From: Pseudoalteromonas luteoviolacea
Lineage (GTDB): Bacteria > Pseudomonadota > Gammaproteobacteria > Enterobacterales > Alteromonadaceae
DNA length: 64,000 bases
Assembly: GCF_018100925.1 (NCBI RefSeq)
Contig: NZ_JAGJEH010000006.1
Location: forward strand, 405,159 to 469,158
Direction of reading: 5' to 3'
Shown one piece after another: positions 1 to 8,502 of the stretch; position 1 is the first letter of the stretch; each line of letters begins with the position of its first letter. Under the pieces are notes generated by a model. It did not search any database. It was given only the letters and a program-made list of their open reading frames with translations, and was not told the DNA's origin. A program made the translations under genes and the position numbers.

Positions 1-969
1 ACTCCTTGGTTTAAAGCCAGTAGCTCAGCTTCGGTCACTTTTCACGAAAAAGGCACGGGGATCGTACAACATTGGGACAACACACAGAGTGACCTAACAT
101 GGAAGCAGAAAGGCAAAAAGCTCATTCTTAATTATCAGCGCAACGATAAGCCCATGAAAATTGTGCTACGCGTATTTGAATATATTGACGACATCGGGCT
201 GCGTTTTGTCGCAAAACACGTAAACAAAGAGTCAAAACAAGCCAAGTGGATCAGTGGCTACATGATCGAAAAGCAGGATGTCGCACTCACTTACGAGCAA
301 ATCGTTGGCCAATGGCGCAAGAATTCTGGACGTTTTCATGACTACTACCCTGATCAAATTGCGGTTGCTGGTGTCGCCAATACCGCGTCTAAATGGGAGC
401 TCAACCATCTTGGTCAGCTTGTCAGAGAAAAACTAGAACACCCAGAGCAAGGTGTAGTATTAAATTGCCCTGATAATAGCTGCTATGTTAGTTGTGAATT
501 CTTCTATGAATTACTCGCTAAAAAAGGCAATACACTTTACGTTGCACATCATTTTAGCTCTGAGTTTTATCCTCAAGGTCCTCTGAAGATGCAAGGTAAA
601 TGGATATTAAAAATCGAGTATGATGAAGAGTTTGGCATACAAGACTTTTCTAGAAACATCTTCTCAAACACCCCAATGACCTTGGAATATGAAGCGCAAA
701 AAGAAGCTTACGTATTCAGTCGATTTCCAAACGAGAGTGGAGAGGTTGTAAACCGAGTTAAATCGCCTGCGGGCACTGGTACCTTCTCTTTCATTGATGG
801 CAACCTGCATACGCTGATTAACCAACAAGAAAGCATTTTTGAAATAACCAAGTTTGCCCGAGATGGTCTCTCTGTCTGCCAATATCAGCCAGGTGAAAGC
901 TGTGCGACAGGTCGACAGGCTGTATTTAAATTTACTCATGATGCTGGCCCCTACCCAGCAACAAACTAA
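1..969 (+). CDS. Unknown protein, 3' part (5' end outside window)
   Basis: The reading frame is open from base 1 and runs without a stop into the TAA at 967-969, so the gene starts upstream of the window. The first internal ATG is at 154, but the 51 codons before it look coding, so 154 is probably not the start. At least 322 residues are present. No transmembrane segment is visible in this part. It has a cysteine cluster (CPDNSCYVSC, coded near 466-495) and a late Cys pair, which may suggest an exported or disulfide-bonded protein; that is only inference. I do not recognise the family. A hairpin with a T-rich tail follows the stop. Confidence 0.7.
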   Translation, partial: TPWFKASSSASVTFHEKGTGIVQHWDNTQSDLTWKQKGKKLILNYQRNDKPMKIVLRVFEYIDDIGLRFVAKHVNKESKQAKWISGYMIEKQDVALTYEQIVGQWRKNSGRFHDYYPDQIAVAGVANTASKWELNHLGQLVREKLEHPEQGVVLNCPDNSCYVSCEFFYELLAKKGNTLYVAHHFSSEFYPQGPLKMQGKWILKIEYDEEFGIQDFSRNIFSNTPMTLEYEAQKEAYVFSRFPNESGEVVNRVKSPAGTGTFSFIDGNLHTLINQQESIFEITKFARDGLSVCQYQPGESCATGRQAVFKFTHDAGPYPATN

Positions 970-976
970 AATCATA

Positions 977-1004
977 TGGGGACATCATTTGTCCCCACTT
1001 TTCT
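977..1004 (+). terminator. Rho-independent terminator after the first gene
   Basis: Perfect 8-bp stem TGGGGACA / TGTCCCCA with a 5-nt loop (977-997), followed by ACTTTTCT. It lies 8 bp after the stop of the upstream gene and just beyond the end of the convergent SemiSWEET-like gene. Confidence 0.7.
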
Positions 1005-1290
1005 ATCCAATGACCACAATGACTATCATTGATTGCAATGCTAGACAAGCTGAATTAGTTAAGACGATGGCAGGACGCTTAAAGCGAACTCCATAAAGTA
1101 GCCAAAACATAAACACGACAACATACCCAAATAAAAATGTCATCGATAATGTACTTTCACCGTGACGATTTATTTCATTAAGCAACTGTCCAAGTAAAGC
1201 AAATGCACCTATCCCACCAAATAATATCCCAGCGAAATCCCAATAGCGCTCATTACTGGTCAATAAATGGTGCCAAACAGTCTTCAACAT
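1003..1290 (-). CDS. SemiSWEET-like small membrane transporter
   Basis: A 95-residue protein with three hydrophobic segments (about 19-37, 50-68 and 75-94), the triple-helix layout of bacterial SemiSWEET (MtN3/PQ-loop) sugar carriers, which work as dimers in the inner membrane. FWLLYG at 62-67 and LTNS at 77-80 match the Trp-containing end of helix 2 and the Asn of helix 3 typical of that family. The Pro-Gln of helix 1 is not present (GQ instead). The frame is open up to 1323, but the ATG at 1290 has a GGGGA ribosome binding site 7-8 bases upstream and overlaps the stop of the HAD gene by 7 bases, so translation is probably coupled. Family assignment is from memory of the motif pattern; the substrate is unknown. 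Confidence 0.65.
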   Translation of the reverse strand: MLKTVWHHLLTSNERYWDFAGILFGGIGAFALLGQLLNEINRHGESTLSMTFLFGYVVVFMFWLLYGVRFKRPAIVLTNSACLALQSMIVIVVIG

Positions 1291-1937
1291 GCTTGCTTCC
1301 CCTGTGACAACTCGATATTCCAACTGCGATAATCTATCACTCTCGCCACAATATTGGGATGATCCAACTGGCAGAATCGCCCTACCACCACCACGTCACA
1401 CCCGGCGGCTAATGCCCCTTGCACACCAGCATCCGAGTCTTCAAACACCACGCAATCCCGACAAGATAAACCCAATTTTATAGCAGCGCTAATAAACGGC
1501 TCTGGATCAGGTTTACCATTTTGCACATCTTCAGCGCCCACTAAATATGCCGGCCTAGGCAATCCACAATGTTGCATACGCTGAAGCGCATTCTCCCGAT
1601 CCGCTGACGTTGCCAATACCCAAGGTATTTGGCGTTCGTGCAGATGGGCGAGAAACCTCGTAGCTCCTGCAATTTCGCAGACATATGTGGCAAATGTGGC
1701 CTCTGCGCCTTCTAAATTTTTGGTTTCTTGATGAATATCCAAGTGAGGTAAATGCTGGCGGATATAATCTTCAAACCGCACACCACGACCGTCTTTGAGT
1801 ACAGTTTCTAAGTCCAGATGATGAATCTGACACCAAGGTGCAATGGCTTTCGCGATGGCTTTATCAGAATCAACTAACGTTCCATCCATATCAAAGATAA
1901 TCCCTTGATAGTTAGATAAGTCACAAAACAACTCCAT
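1284..1937 (-). CDS. HAD-superfamily sugar phosphatase / beta-phosphoglucomutase-like
   Basis: A 217-residue cytosolic hydrolase of HAD subfamily I. Motif I is DMDGT at 16-20 (nucleophile Asp16, acid/base Asp18), motif II Thr110-Ser111, motif III Lys142 in NGKPDPEPF, motif IV FEDSDAG around 165-171. The cap is a small helical domain between motifs I and II, as in YfbT/GppA-like sugar phosphatases and beta-phosphoglucomutases. It overlaps the downstream SemiSWEET-like gene and is divergent from a DeoR-family regulator, a context that suggests handling of an imported sugar or polyol phosphate. The exact substrate cannot be read from the sequence. GGAGG stands just before the ATG (AAGGAGGAGGT upstream on the minus strand). 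Confidence 0.85.
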   Translation of the reverse strand: MELFCDLSNYQGIIFDMDGTLVDSDKAIAKAIAPWCQIHHLDLETVLKDGRGVRFEDYIRQHLPHLDIHQETKNLEGAEATFATYVCEIAGATRFLAHLHERQIPWVLATSADRENALQRMQHCGLPRPAYLVGAEDVQNGKPDPEPFISAAIKLGLSCRDCVVFEDSDAGVQGALAAGCDVVVVGRFCQLDHPNIVARVIDYRSWNIELSQGKQAC

Positions 1938-1953
1938 ACCTCCTCCTTAAAAG

Positions 1954-2073
1954 TGCAAAAACATGCAAAACAAACAAAAAAAGCGTAAAAACATGCATCA
2001 ACAAGCAAATAATACGCTTGCGATCCCAATTAGATCAAGTAAAATTCGGCAAAAAAACGCAGGAACATGCAAA
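1954..2073. promoter_or_regulatory. Repeated AAAAACATGCA motif, possible DeoR-type operator
   Basis: Three copies of an (A)AACATGCA(A) motif lie between the divergent HAD gene and the DeoR-family start: GCAAAAACATGCAAAA at 1955-1970, GCGTAAAAACATGCAT at 1983-1998 and CAGGAACATGCAAAAT at 2060-2075. They are direct repeats, all on the same strand. If the regulator starts at 2074 the whole array is intergenic. DeoR-family proteins often bind repeated A-rich sites in such divergent regions; binding here is inferred. Confidence 0.4.
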
Positions 2074-2838
2074 ATGCTACTCGCAGAACGGCATCAATTG
2101 ATCTTAGACCAACTCACCCTACATGGCAGGATCACCTCGGTAGAGCTGGCAAAAACACTGGCTGTCAGTGAAGACACGATCAGGCGCGATCTTAACAAGT
2201 TAGGAGAACTCAAGCTGTTACGCCGCGTTCACGGCGGCGCCTTAGTTTTACAAGAGGACACGCCCGACTACTTCGATAGATTAAGTACGCCAGATCCATC
2301 AAAAAAGCGTTTCTTAAAACCCGCACTCGACATGCTTGAAGCGGGCCAAACTATTGTGATTGACTCAGGAGAAACCTGTCGTTACTTGGCGCAAAATTTA
2401 CCCGCCAATTTACCTTTAACCGTCGTCACAGGCTGCCCTTTAATTGTTCAAGATCTCATGCAGCACCCCCAGGTACACGTAATACAAATTGGTGGCAGAA
2501 TGTTCAAACCGGCAATGCGTACAGTTGGAAATTCAGCCATCGAGATGATCAAGCAAATCCGTTTTGATTTAGTCTTCATGGGGATCTGCGCATTTCATGT
2601 AAAGCACGGTTTCTGCGTGAGTTATTTGGAAGAGGCTGAAGTACTTAGAGCAACCATCGAGCAAGCCGATCGCACTGTACTCATGGGCCCTCATGATAAA
2701 CTGGATAAAACCATGACTTTTCAAATCGTGCCTGCACAGAAGATCCACCACGTTATTACCGATGCAGGTGTGCGCCCAGATGTCCAAACCAGTATTCAAG
2801 CGCTTGGTATAGAGCTAACCATCGTGCCAAGTAGTTAA
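2074..2838 (+). CDS. DeoR-family transcriptional repressor
   Basis: A 254-residue regulator with an N-terminal winged helix-turn-helix (ERHQLILDQL...VSEDTIRRDLNKL...RVHGGAL, residues 5-55), the hallmark of the DeoR family, and a C-terminal sugar-phosphate sensing domain of the isomerase-like fold (IDSGETCRYLA). Proteins of this type respond to phosphorylated sugar intermediates. The frame is open back to 1963, but that extension is Lys/Gln/Asn-rich with no family similarity, whereas the ATG at 2074 is preceded by AGGAA at 2061-2065 and begins the classical MLLAERHQ. It is divergent from the HAD/SemiSWEET pair, which it probably controls together with itself. Confidence 0.85.
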   Translation: MLLAERHQLILDQLTLHGRITSVELAKTLAVSEDTIRRDLNKLGELKLLRRVHGGALVLQEDTPDYFDRLSTPDPSKKRFLKPALDMLEAGQTIVIDSGETCRYLAQNLPANLPLTVVTGCPLIVQDLMQHPQVHVIQIGGRMFKPAMRTVGNSAIEMIKQIRFDLVFMGICAFHVKHGFCVSYLEEAEVLRATIEQADRTVLMGPHDKLDKTMTFQIVPAQKIHHVITDAGVRPDVQTSIQALGIELTIVPSS

Positions 2839-2912
2839 GCTAGCTCCTTACTTGGCCTTTCGAGTGTAGGCAGTTAGAATATGCCTGTTTTGATCTTTTT
2901 TGGAATTTTGCT

Positions 2913-3566
2913 GTGCTTTTAAATTACAACCCGCCTACCGATCCCTACCTTGAAATTTTATATCAAGATGAACATATGTTGGTGATCAATAAACCAAGCG
3001 GCTTGTTAACCGTTCCCGGCAAAGATCCAAAACATGCAGACAGCGCGATTAACCGCGTCAATCGAGTTTTTCCAAACGCAAAAATTGTGCATCGTTTGGA
3101 TATGGCAACCTCAGGTGTACTGTGTTTAGCAATGCACAAAGAGGCGCATCGTTTTTTAAGTATCCAGTTTCAAGACAGACTCACTAAAAAACGTTATGTG
3201 GCGCGTGTATTTGGTAAATTAGAGTCCGAGCAAGGCTCTGTCGATTTGCCCTTAACCTGTGACTGGCCCAACCGCCCAAAACAAATGGTCTGCCATGAAT
3301 CAGGCAAACCCTCACTGACGCACTTTGAAGTACTCGAATATGAGCCACAGGCAACGCGCGTTTCTCTAACGCCTATCACAGGGCGCTCCCATCAGTTACG
3401 CGTGCATATGCAATCTTTAGGACATGTGATTTTAGGAGATAGACTGTACGCCCAAGGAGACGCCCTGACAGCGGCAACTAGGCTACAACTACATGCGCAA
3501 ATGCTTGAGATCTGCCATCCGGTCAGCGGCGAGATGATGCAATTTAATGCGCCGGATCCATTTTAG
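2913..3566 (+). CDS. rluA: Dual-specificity pseudouridine synthase RluA
   Basis: A 217-residue enzyme that isomerises a uridine in 23S rRNA (U746 in E. coli) and U32 of several tRNAs. It aligns in memory with E. coli RluA from end to end: NYNPP near the start, NKPSGLL(T/S)VPG, the catalytic motif HRLDMATSG with Asp63, PLICDWPNRPKQ-like PLTCDWPNRPKQ, and GRSHQLRVHM near the C-terminus. It lacks the S4 domain, as RluA does. The start is a GTG with only a weak GGA upstream. It stands alone between the DeoR gene and a convergent amidohydrolase. Confidence 0.93.
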   Translation: MLLNYNPPTDPYLEILYQDEHMLVINKPSGLLTVPGKDPKHADSAINRVNRVFPNAKIVHRLDMATSGVLCLAMHKEAHRFLSIQFQDRLTKKRYVARVFGKLESEQGSVDLPLTCDWPNRPKQMVCHESGKPSLTHFEVLEYEPQATRVSLTPITGRSHQLRVHMQSLGHVILGDRLYAQGDALTAATRLQLHAQMLEICHPVSGEMMQFNAPDPF

Positions 3567-3586
3567 GATCCGATCCGCATTTGTAT

Positions 3587-4897
3587 TTATTGATTAAAGA
3601 GATCTAACGCACTGGCAGTCATTGCACGCACGCCCGTTTGTAAAGCCAGCGGGTAGTCTGGTGCAAATTTGCTCGAATGTAGTGACGGTAATACGGTGCC
3701 ATTTTTTTGTGCCGCTGCATAATCCTGCGGATTTACACCACCTAGCCAGAAGATAGTGATTGGCACATTCTCAACTGTGCGCCCAAACAAACCAAAGTCT
3801 TCACCCGCCATAACAGGATCAGCTTTGACAACATTCTCTTCGCCTAACTCATTTTTGATACTTGCAGTCACAGCATTAGCAAGCTCAGGATCATTGTACG
3901 TGGATGGAATGCTTTCCGATTCATGAACATATACTACAGGTGCTTTATCTGCGGGTAATCCAGCACTGATGGCCACTCCTTGAGTTAACCGCTTTAATGC
4001 GGCTATTTGCTGATCTCTCACTTCTCTGTCGTAAGATCGTAAGGTTAGTTGCAGCTTTACTTCATTAGAAATAATATTGTGCTTAGATCCGCCATGTATG
4101 GATCCCACGGTGATCACCGACGGTTTCAGCGGCGAGATCTCTCGGCTTGTGATTGTCTGGATCCCAAGTACAATACGAGAGGCGAGTACCACAGGATCTA
4201 TTGTCGTGTGCGGGTAGGCCCCGTGGCCACCTTGCCCTTTTACAGTAATATCCACTGAGTCGACATTGGCAAGCGCATAACCTGGAGAGATAGCCACTTT
4301 ACCAGCAGGTAGTGATGCGCTGACATGCAGACCCAACACATGATCTGGTTTGGCAAACTTGCTAAATAGCCCTTCTTTTAACATTGCCTTGGCACCTGCG
4401 CCAACTTCTTCTGCTGGCTGAGCGACCATCATCAAGGTGCCCTTCCACTGGTGTTTATTCTTTATCAACTGCTCTGCGGCACCAATAAAGCTGGTCATAT
4501 GAATATCATGGCCACACCCATGCATTACGCCTACCGTATTATTGTTCGCATCTTGCACTCTGACTTTTGAAGCATATGACTTGCCTGTTTGCTCTATGAT
4601 TGGCAAGCCATCAGTGTCTGCACGGATCATTACGGTCGGCCCATGCCCGTTTTTGAATAGGCCAACCACACCATATCCACCAACGCGATCCGTTACATCA
4701 AAACCGAGCTGCCTGAGTTCCTGTGCCAAACGTGCTCCGGTGTTTTTCTCTTGCAACGATAATTCGGGGTTTTGGTGAAGGTGGAGATAAAGTTGTTCTA
4801 ATTTTGGCAGTGATAGACTCACTGCCGATTCTAAATCACTGGCGATAACCTGATTGGCGCAACACAATAACGCCATTGATGTGAGCAATGTTTTCAT
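3587..4897 (-). CDS. Exported M20-family amidohydrolase (hippurate/amino-acid amidase type)
   Basis: A 436-residue zinc-type peptidase/amidohydrolase of family M20 (HipO/AmaA-like), which removes acyl groups from amino acids or cleaves indole-amino acid type conjugates. The conserved metal motif HGCGHDIHMT and the catalytic EE of AEEVGAGA are present, followed by the dimerisation lid (GQGGHGAYPH) and a late HSSKF metal-ligand motif. The start was moved from 4960 to 4897 because MKTLLTSMALLCCANQVIA is a clear Sec signal peptide; neither start has a good ribosome binding site. Many relatives are cytosolic, so the exported form is notable. No operon partner is visible. Confidence 0.85.
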   Translation of the reverse strand: MKTLLTSMALLCCANQVIASDLESAVSLSLPKLEQLYLHLHQNPELSLQEKNTGARLAQELRQLGFDVTDRVGGYGVVGLFKNGHGPTVMIRADTDGLPIIEQTGKSYASKVRVQDANNNTVGVMHGCGHDIHMTSFIGAAEQLIKNKHQWKGTLMMVAQPAEEVGAGAKAMLKEGLFSKFAKPDHVLGLHVSASLPAGKVAISPGYALANVDSVDITVKGQGGHGAYPHTTIDPVVLASRIVLGIQTITSREISPLKPSVITVGSIHGGSKHNIISNEVKLQLTLRSYDREVRDQQIAALKRLTQGVAISAGLPADKAPVVYVHESESIPSTYNDPELANAVTASIKNELGEENVVKADPVMAGEDFGLFGRTVENVPITIFWLGGVNPQDYAAAQKNGTVLPSLHSSKFAPDYPLALQTGVRAMTASALDLFNQ

Positions 4898-5074
4898 AAG
4901 GTTATTATTATTAAGTTGAAAAAGTCGTACCAGCTTGCAAACAAATGCGGGTAAATGCAACCACTTTATGACCGATCACTTGCCGTTATCATATTAAGAT
5001 CTGAACACTTTTCTCCCTTTCATTTTTACATCCATTTGCTAAGCTTAAATTCTCTACAGGGGGATTTTTATACA

Positions 5075-5230
5075 GTGAAAACAATAAATATCAAAGATTT
5101 ACAACCGGGTATGTTTGTTGTTGGCGTGATCAGACAAGCCGGACATGTTCGCGTAAAAAATCAGGGTTGGGTCAGAAATGAAAAAGGGATCAATAACCTG
5201 ATCAACTCTGGTGTATGGAAGTTGAAATAG
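5075..5230 (+). pseudogene. Split N-terminal DUF3391 domain of the HD-GYP protein
   Basis: A GTG at 5075 with AGGGGGA at 5058-5064 starts an open frame reading INIKDLQPGMFVVGV...GWVRNEKGINNLINSG, the pattern of the DUF3391 domain that normally begins HD-GYP phosphodiesterases. It stops at 5228-5230. The next frame continues from ATG 5215 with MEVEIDPDK, which is what should follow in the same domain (GV-x-EVEID). Adding one base near 5213-5214 would fuse the two frames into one protein of about 400 residues. So a one-base deletion (or a sequencing error) separates the domain from the rest. Confidence 0.6.
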
Positions 5231-6267
5231 ATCCCGATAAAACATTGGATCAATCTCAACCTGAAACCGAAACAGTCAAAGAGATCGCCGAAGCACCCAA
5301 ACAGGATCCGTGGCATAAGTCTGTGCCTGTTGAAGCTGAACTTGGTCATGCAGTTCAGATGTATGAACAGGCTAAACAACTCCAAGAGAAAACCTTTTTA
5401 GACATCAAAGAAGGACGCAAAATCGATGTTGCGGACTTTAAAGAAACGGCTTCAGGATTTATTGATTCAGTATTTAGAAACCAAGACGCATTGGCATGTA
5501 TTGCGCGGATCCGTGAAAAAGATGGCTATCTACTGGAGCATTCCCTAAACGTCTCCATTTTAATGAGTATCTTTGCGAAACACCTCGGCTTCGAGCGTAC
5601 GCTCATTGAAGAGCTGTCAACTGGTGCGCTGCTCCATGATATTGGTAAAATCAAAATCCCTGACGAAATACTACAAAAGCCAGACAAACTCAGTGAAAAC
5701 GAATTCGCGATTATGCGCGAACATGCCAAATTTAGCCACGATATTGTTAAAGACAGTGGGCTTGGTGAGATTGCCTCAGAAATTGCAGGCTTTCATCATG
5801 AACGATTAGATGGCACAGGCTACCCTTATGCAAAAAAAGGAGAGGAGTTATCTCAATATGTTCGCATGATCTCAATAGTCGATGTTTACGATGCACTCAC
5901 CGCAGATAGAGTCTACAAAGTAGGTATGACGCCGATACAAGCGTTTAAAAAGCTCAAAGATGGCTGTCCACATGAGTTTGATGAGCACTTACTCAATCAA
6001 TTTATTCATTGTATTGGCATGTACCCAGTCGGCACTCTAGTCAAACTCAAAAGCCACCGAGTTGGCATTGTTGCTGCCAGCAACCCTGATTCGCCTCTAC
6101 AACCTGTAGTTAAAGTCTTTTATAACGCGAAAAACATGTTCCATGTTGAAGTGAGAGATATAGATTTGAGCGATAAGCGAGTTGATGATGAGTTAGAAGC
6201 TGCTGTAAAGCCTGAAGAATTTGGACTCGATTTAATTAAGTTTTTTCGTCATTCGATGTTACCTTAG
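5215..6267 (+). CDS. HD-GYP domain cyclic-di-GMP phosphodiesterase (N-terminus frameshifted)
   Basis: A 350-residue reading frame carrying an HD-GYP domain, which hydrolyses cyclic di-GMP and so promotes motility over biofilm. HDIGK is at 141-145 and HHERLDGTGYP at 194-204, both intact, with the downstream DALTADRVY helix. A stretch of about 90 residues with a helical linker precedes it. The DUF3391 start of the family is encoded in the overlapping frame just upstream (5075-5230). The ATG at 5215 lies inside that frame, 16 bases before its stop, so coupled reinitiation could still make the catalytic part. Metal-binding residues look complete, so enzymatic activity is plausible if it is translated. 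Confidence 0.8.
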   Translation: MEVEIDPDKTLDQSQPETETVKEIAEAPKQDPWHKSVPVEAELGHAVQMYEQAKQLQEKTFLDIKEGRKIDVADFKETASGFIDSVFRNQDALACIARIREKDGYLLEHSLNVSILMSIFAKHLGFERTLIEELSTGALLHDIGKIKIPDEILQKPDKLSENEFAIMREHAKFSHDIVKDSGLGEIASEIAGFHHERLDGTGYPYAKKGEELSQYVRMISIVDVYDALTADRVYKVGMTPIQAFKKLKDGCPHEFDEHLLNQFIHCIGMYPVGTLVKLKSHRVGIVAASNPDSPLQPVVKVFYNAKNMFHVEVRDIDLSDKRVDDELEAAVKPEEFGLDLIKFFRHSMLP

Positions 6268-6308
6268 CGACCGACTCGCGCCGCTAAGGAGGTCGCACAG
6301 TGACTGAA

Positions 6309-7406
6309 TTATGGGATCCAGTCCTGCATTGCATTTAACGTAAATTCAATTCCATCAAAATCAAATAGAGCTTGCTCTGGCGTGATCTCTACAATGGTTA
6401 ATGCCCCGAGGTTATCTCCTTCGTACAACTCTCGATTGTTTAATTTTATCCAGCGCTTCTCTGGCTCGGTCGCATAGATATGAGCTTGATAACGCAAAGA
6501 AGGAATGCTGTTTTGTAATTTTGGTGGTAACAGCTCAACAGGCGTAGCATGTGCTGTATCTTTACTACTGGACACCACATCTTCCTCTTCACCAGAATTC
6601 ACAGTAAATGCGGGTCGTGTTTCTTCTACGGCCGCCGCAAACGCCTGCTTTAGTTCATCTGATACACCTGATAACTCATCTTCTTGAACGTTTTGGGTGC
6701 CATTAAATTGGTTGGCTTGTGGGTTATTGGTGTACTGCTGAGCCATGTTCGGATTGTACATTTGGCCGTTATTTGCCGCCACCATAGACTGCTGTGGGTA
6801 AGCCATATTAGGCTGCGAAAATTGACCTGCCGTTGCGTATTGTTGTACTTGCGGTACTTGGCTTTGTACTGGTACGTTAATAATTTGCCCTTGGCTATTT
6901 ACTGGCACCAACTGCTGTGAATACACAGCTCTCCCACTGGCATCAAAACCAACCTGTACCGACATCCATTGATAATTTATCTGGTTATTCACCATACCTT
7001 GAACTACAGGCCGTTGCATAAGCACAGGTTGCTGCACTTGACTGGCCACTGGCATAGCAGGCACAACAGCTGGTGTAGCTGCTAAGGCGACCTTAGTATC
7101 AGGGGTCGCTTCCGTTTTTTCGACATTTTCCGCCGCTTTTGTGGTTGCAGGTTGCTCAGTGGCGGGAGATTTGTCATCTTCTACCACTTTTGTAACCTCG
7201 GCTTGCAGTGCTTCTTCAGGCGCTTGTACTGATTGCCCTAAAAAGTAACCAGCACTCAATGCACAGACACTAATTAGTCCACCACCAAGGCCGAGACTCA
7301 AACGTTTATAAAAAGCCACCTGTGCTGATTGACGTGCTTGTACATAGTCTTGCTCAGATTTTGACTGTTGTTGTGATTGTTTTAATGCATTAACAAGATA
7401 AGACAT
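6309..7406 (-). CDS. gspB: GspB-like general secretion pathway protein
   Basis: A 365-residue inner-membrane protein: short cytoplasmic tail (1-30), one membrane segment (about 35-55, rich in Gly and Leu), a long Pro/Gln/Val/Ala-rich periplasmic linker (60-290) and a compact C-terminal domain (about 293-365: LRYQAHIYA...ELYEGD...ITPEQALFDFDG) matching the GspB/ExeB C-terminal domain. GspB works with the ATPase GspA to carry the type II secretin GspD through the peptidoglycan. The gspA-like gene lies 9 bp upstream on the same strand, so the two form an operon. No other gsp genes are in the window. Confidence 0.85.
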   Translation of the reverse strand: MSYLVNALKQSQQQSKSEQDYVQARQSAQVAFYKRLSLGLGGGLISVCALSAGYFLGQSVQAPEEALQAEVTKVVEDDKSPATEQPATTKAAENVEKTEATPDTKVALAATPAVVPAMPVASQVQQPVLMQRPVVQGMVNNQINYQWMSVQVGFDASGRAVYSQQLVPVNSQGQIINVPVQSQVPQVQQYATAGQFSQPNMAYPQQSMVAANNGQMYNPNMAQQYTNNPQANQFNGTQNVQEDELSGVSDELKQAFAAAVEETRPAFTVNSGEEEDVVSSSKDTAHATPVELLPPKLQNSIPSLRYQAHIYATEPEKRWIKLNNRELYEGDNLGALTIVEITPEQALFDFDGIEFTLNAMQDWIP

Positions 7407-7415
7407 GACACACCA

Positions 7416-8330
7416 TTAAAATAAATATGAAAGACCAAAACCGCATGCAAACATCGCGGCTACCCAACCTGAAATTAATACAGGTACATTGAGTTTTTTG
7501 GTTTGTTGTTCTGGGATCAAATTCAGTGGCAAGGCTTCTTTTGCGGCCTGCTGTGCAATTTCCTTACTGATCTCTTGCTGCTGAGCAGAATACGCACCTA
7601 GTAGGCAGCGATCTGCCAGTAAGTTAATAAGCCTTGGGATCCCCGCTGTAACTTGGTGGATATAAGCAATCGATTCATTGCTAAATAAATGGTTTTGACA
7701 CCCGGCTTTATTCAGTCTGTGTTTGATATAAGAAAATACTTGCGATTCAGTCAGGGGCAATAAGTGATACCGTGCGGTGATACGCTGTGCCAGTTGGCGT
7801 AACTCATTGCGCTGCAACAATTGCTGCAGCTCTGGCTGCCCGACAAGCACTATTTGGAGTAATTTCTTATGATCTGTTTCCAAGTTGGTGAGTAAACGAA
7901 GTTGCTCTAACACTTCTGCTGCAAGGTGCTGCGCTTCATCAATGATAAGCATGGTGTGCCCACCTTGCTCATGATTCTCCAATAGCCTTTTTTTAATTAC
8001 GTCAGTCAACGATTTAAGTGTTGCATCTTTAGCATCATACTCTATATGTAACTCGTCACAGATACTCGCTAACAATTCCATTTCTGACAATGCTGGATTT
8101 AAGACAAACGCGACCTGAGTGGACTCTGGTAATTGCGCTAACATGCTGCGGGTCACCGTGGTTTTTCCAGTGCCCACTTCCCCTGTTAATAATACAAAGC
8201 CACCGGCATCGCCAAGTCCATAAGTTAAATGTGCCAGCGCTTCTTTGTGGCGATCACTTAAAAATAGAAACTCAGGATTCGGCGCAATTGAAAACGGTTT
8301 CTCCGTTAAACCAAAATAGCGTAAATACAC
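7416..8330 (-). CDS. gspA: GspA-like AAA ATPase, short form
   Basis: A 304-residue AAA+ ATPase beginning with the typical MYLRYFGLTEKPFSIAPNP. Walker A is GEVGTGKTT at 50-58, Walker B MLIIDEAQ near 127-134, and a single membrane helix lies at about 284-303, the very C-terminus. Full-length ExeA/GspA proteins continue into the periplasm with a peptidoglycan-binding domain (about 550 residues in Aeromonas, from memory). Here the protein ends right after the helix and gspB follows in 9 bp, so that domain is absent rather than frameshifted. MshM-type ATPases are also short, but pairing with gspB favours GspA. Confidence 0.8.
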   Translation of the reverse strand: MYLRYFGLTEKPFSIAPNPEFLFLSDRHKEALAHLTYGLGDAGGFVLLTGEVGTGKTTVTRSMLAQLPESTQVAFVLNPALSEMELLASICDELHIEYDAKDATLKSLTDVIKKRLLENHEQGGHTMLIIDEAQHLAAEVLEQLRLLTNLETDHKKLLQIVLVGQPELQQLLQRNELRQLAQRITARYHLLPLTESQVFSYIKHRLNKAGCQNHLFSNESIAYIHQVTAGIPRLINLLADRCLLGAYSAQQQEISKEIAQQAAKEALPLNLIPEQQTKKLNVPVLISGWVAAMFACGFGLSYLF

Positions 8331-8502
8331 GATCTGTCTCTTTATTGTTAGAATGCTGCCTATAATGGCAAAAAATCACTTTAAGTTAAAACATTGTTTG
8401 CTTAATCGTCCCTGAATTTTTTACAAATTTAGGAACAAACATTTTAAACTCAAGGTGATAGTGCCATAGTAAAGAATGAATTAATGAAGTATTAGGATGA
8501 CT

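Noticed and set aside
1963..2073. Extended N-terminus of the DeoR-family protein
   Set aside because: The extension is low-complexity, covers the repeated operator-like motifs and the inner ATG has a better ribosome binding site.
3553..3572. CGGATCC/GGATCCG hairpin over the rluA stop as a terminator
   Set aside because: There is no T tract on either strand; it overlaps coding sequence.
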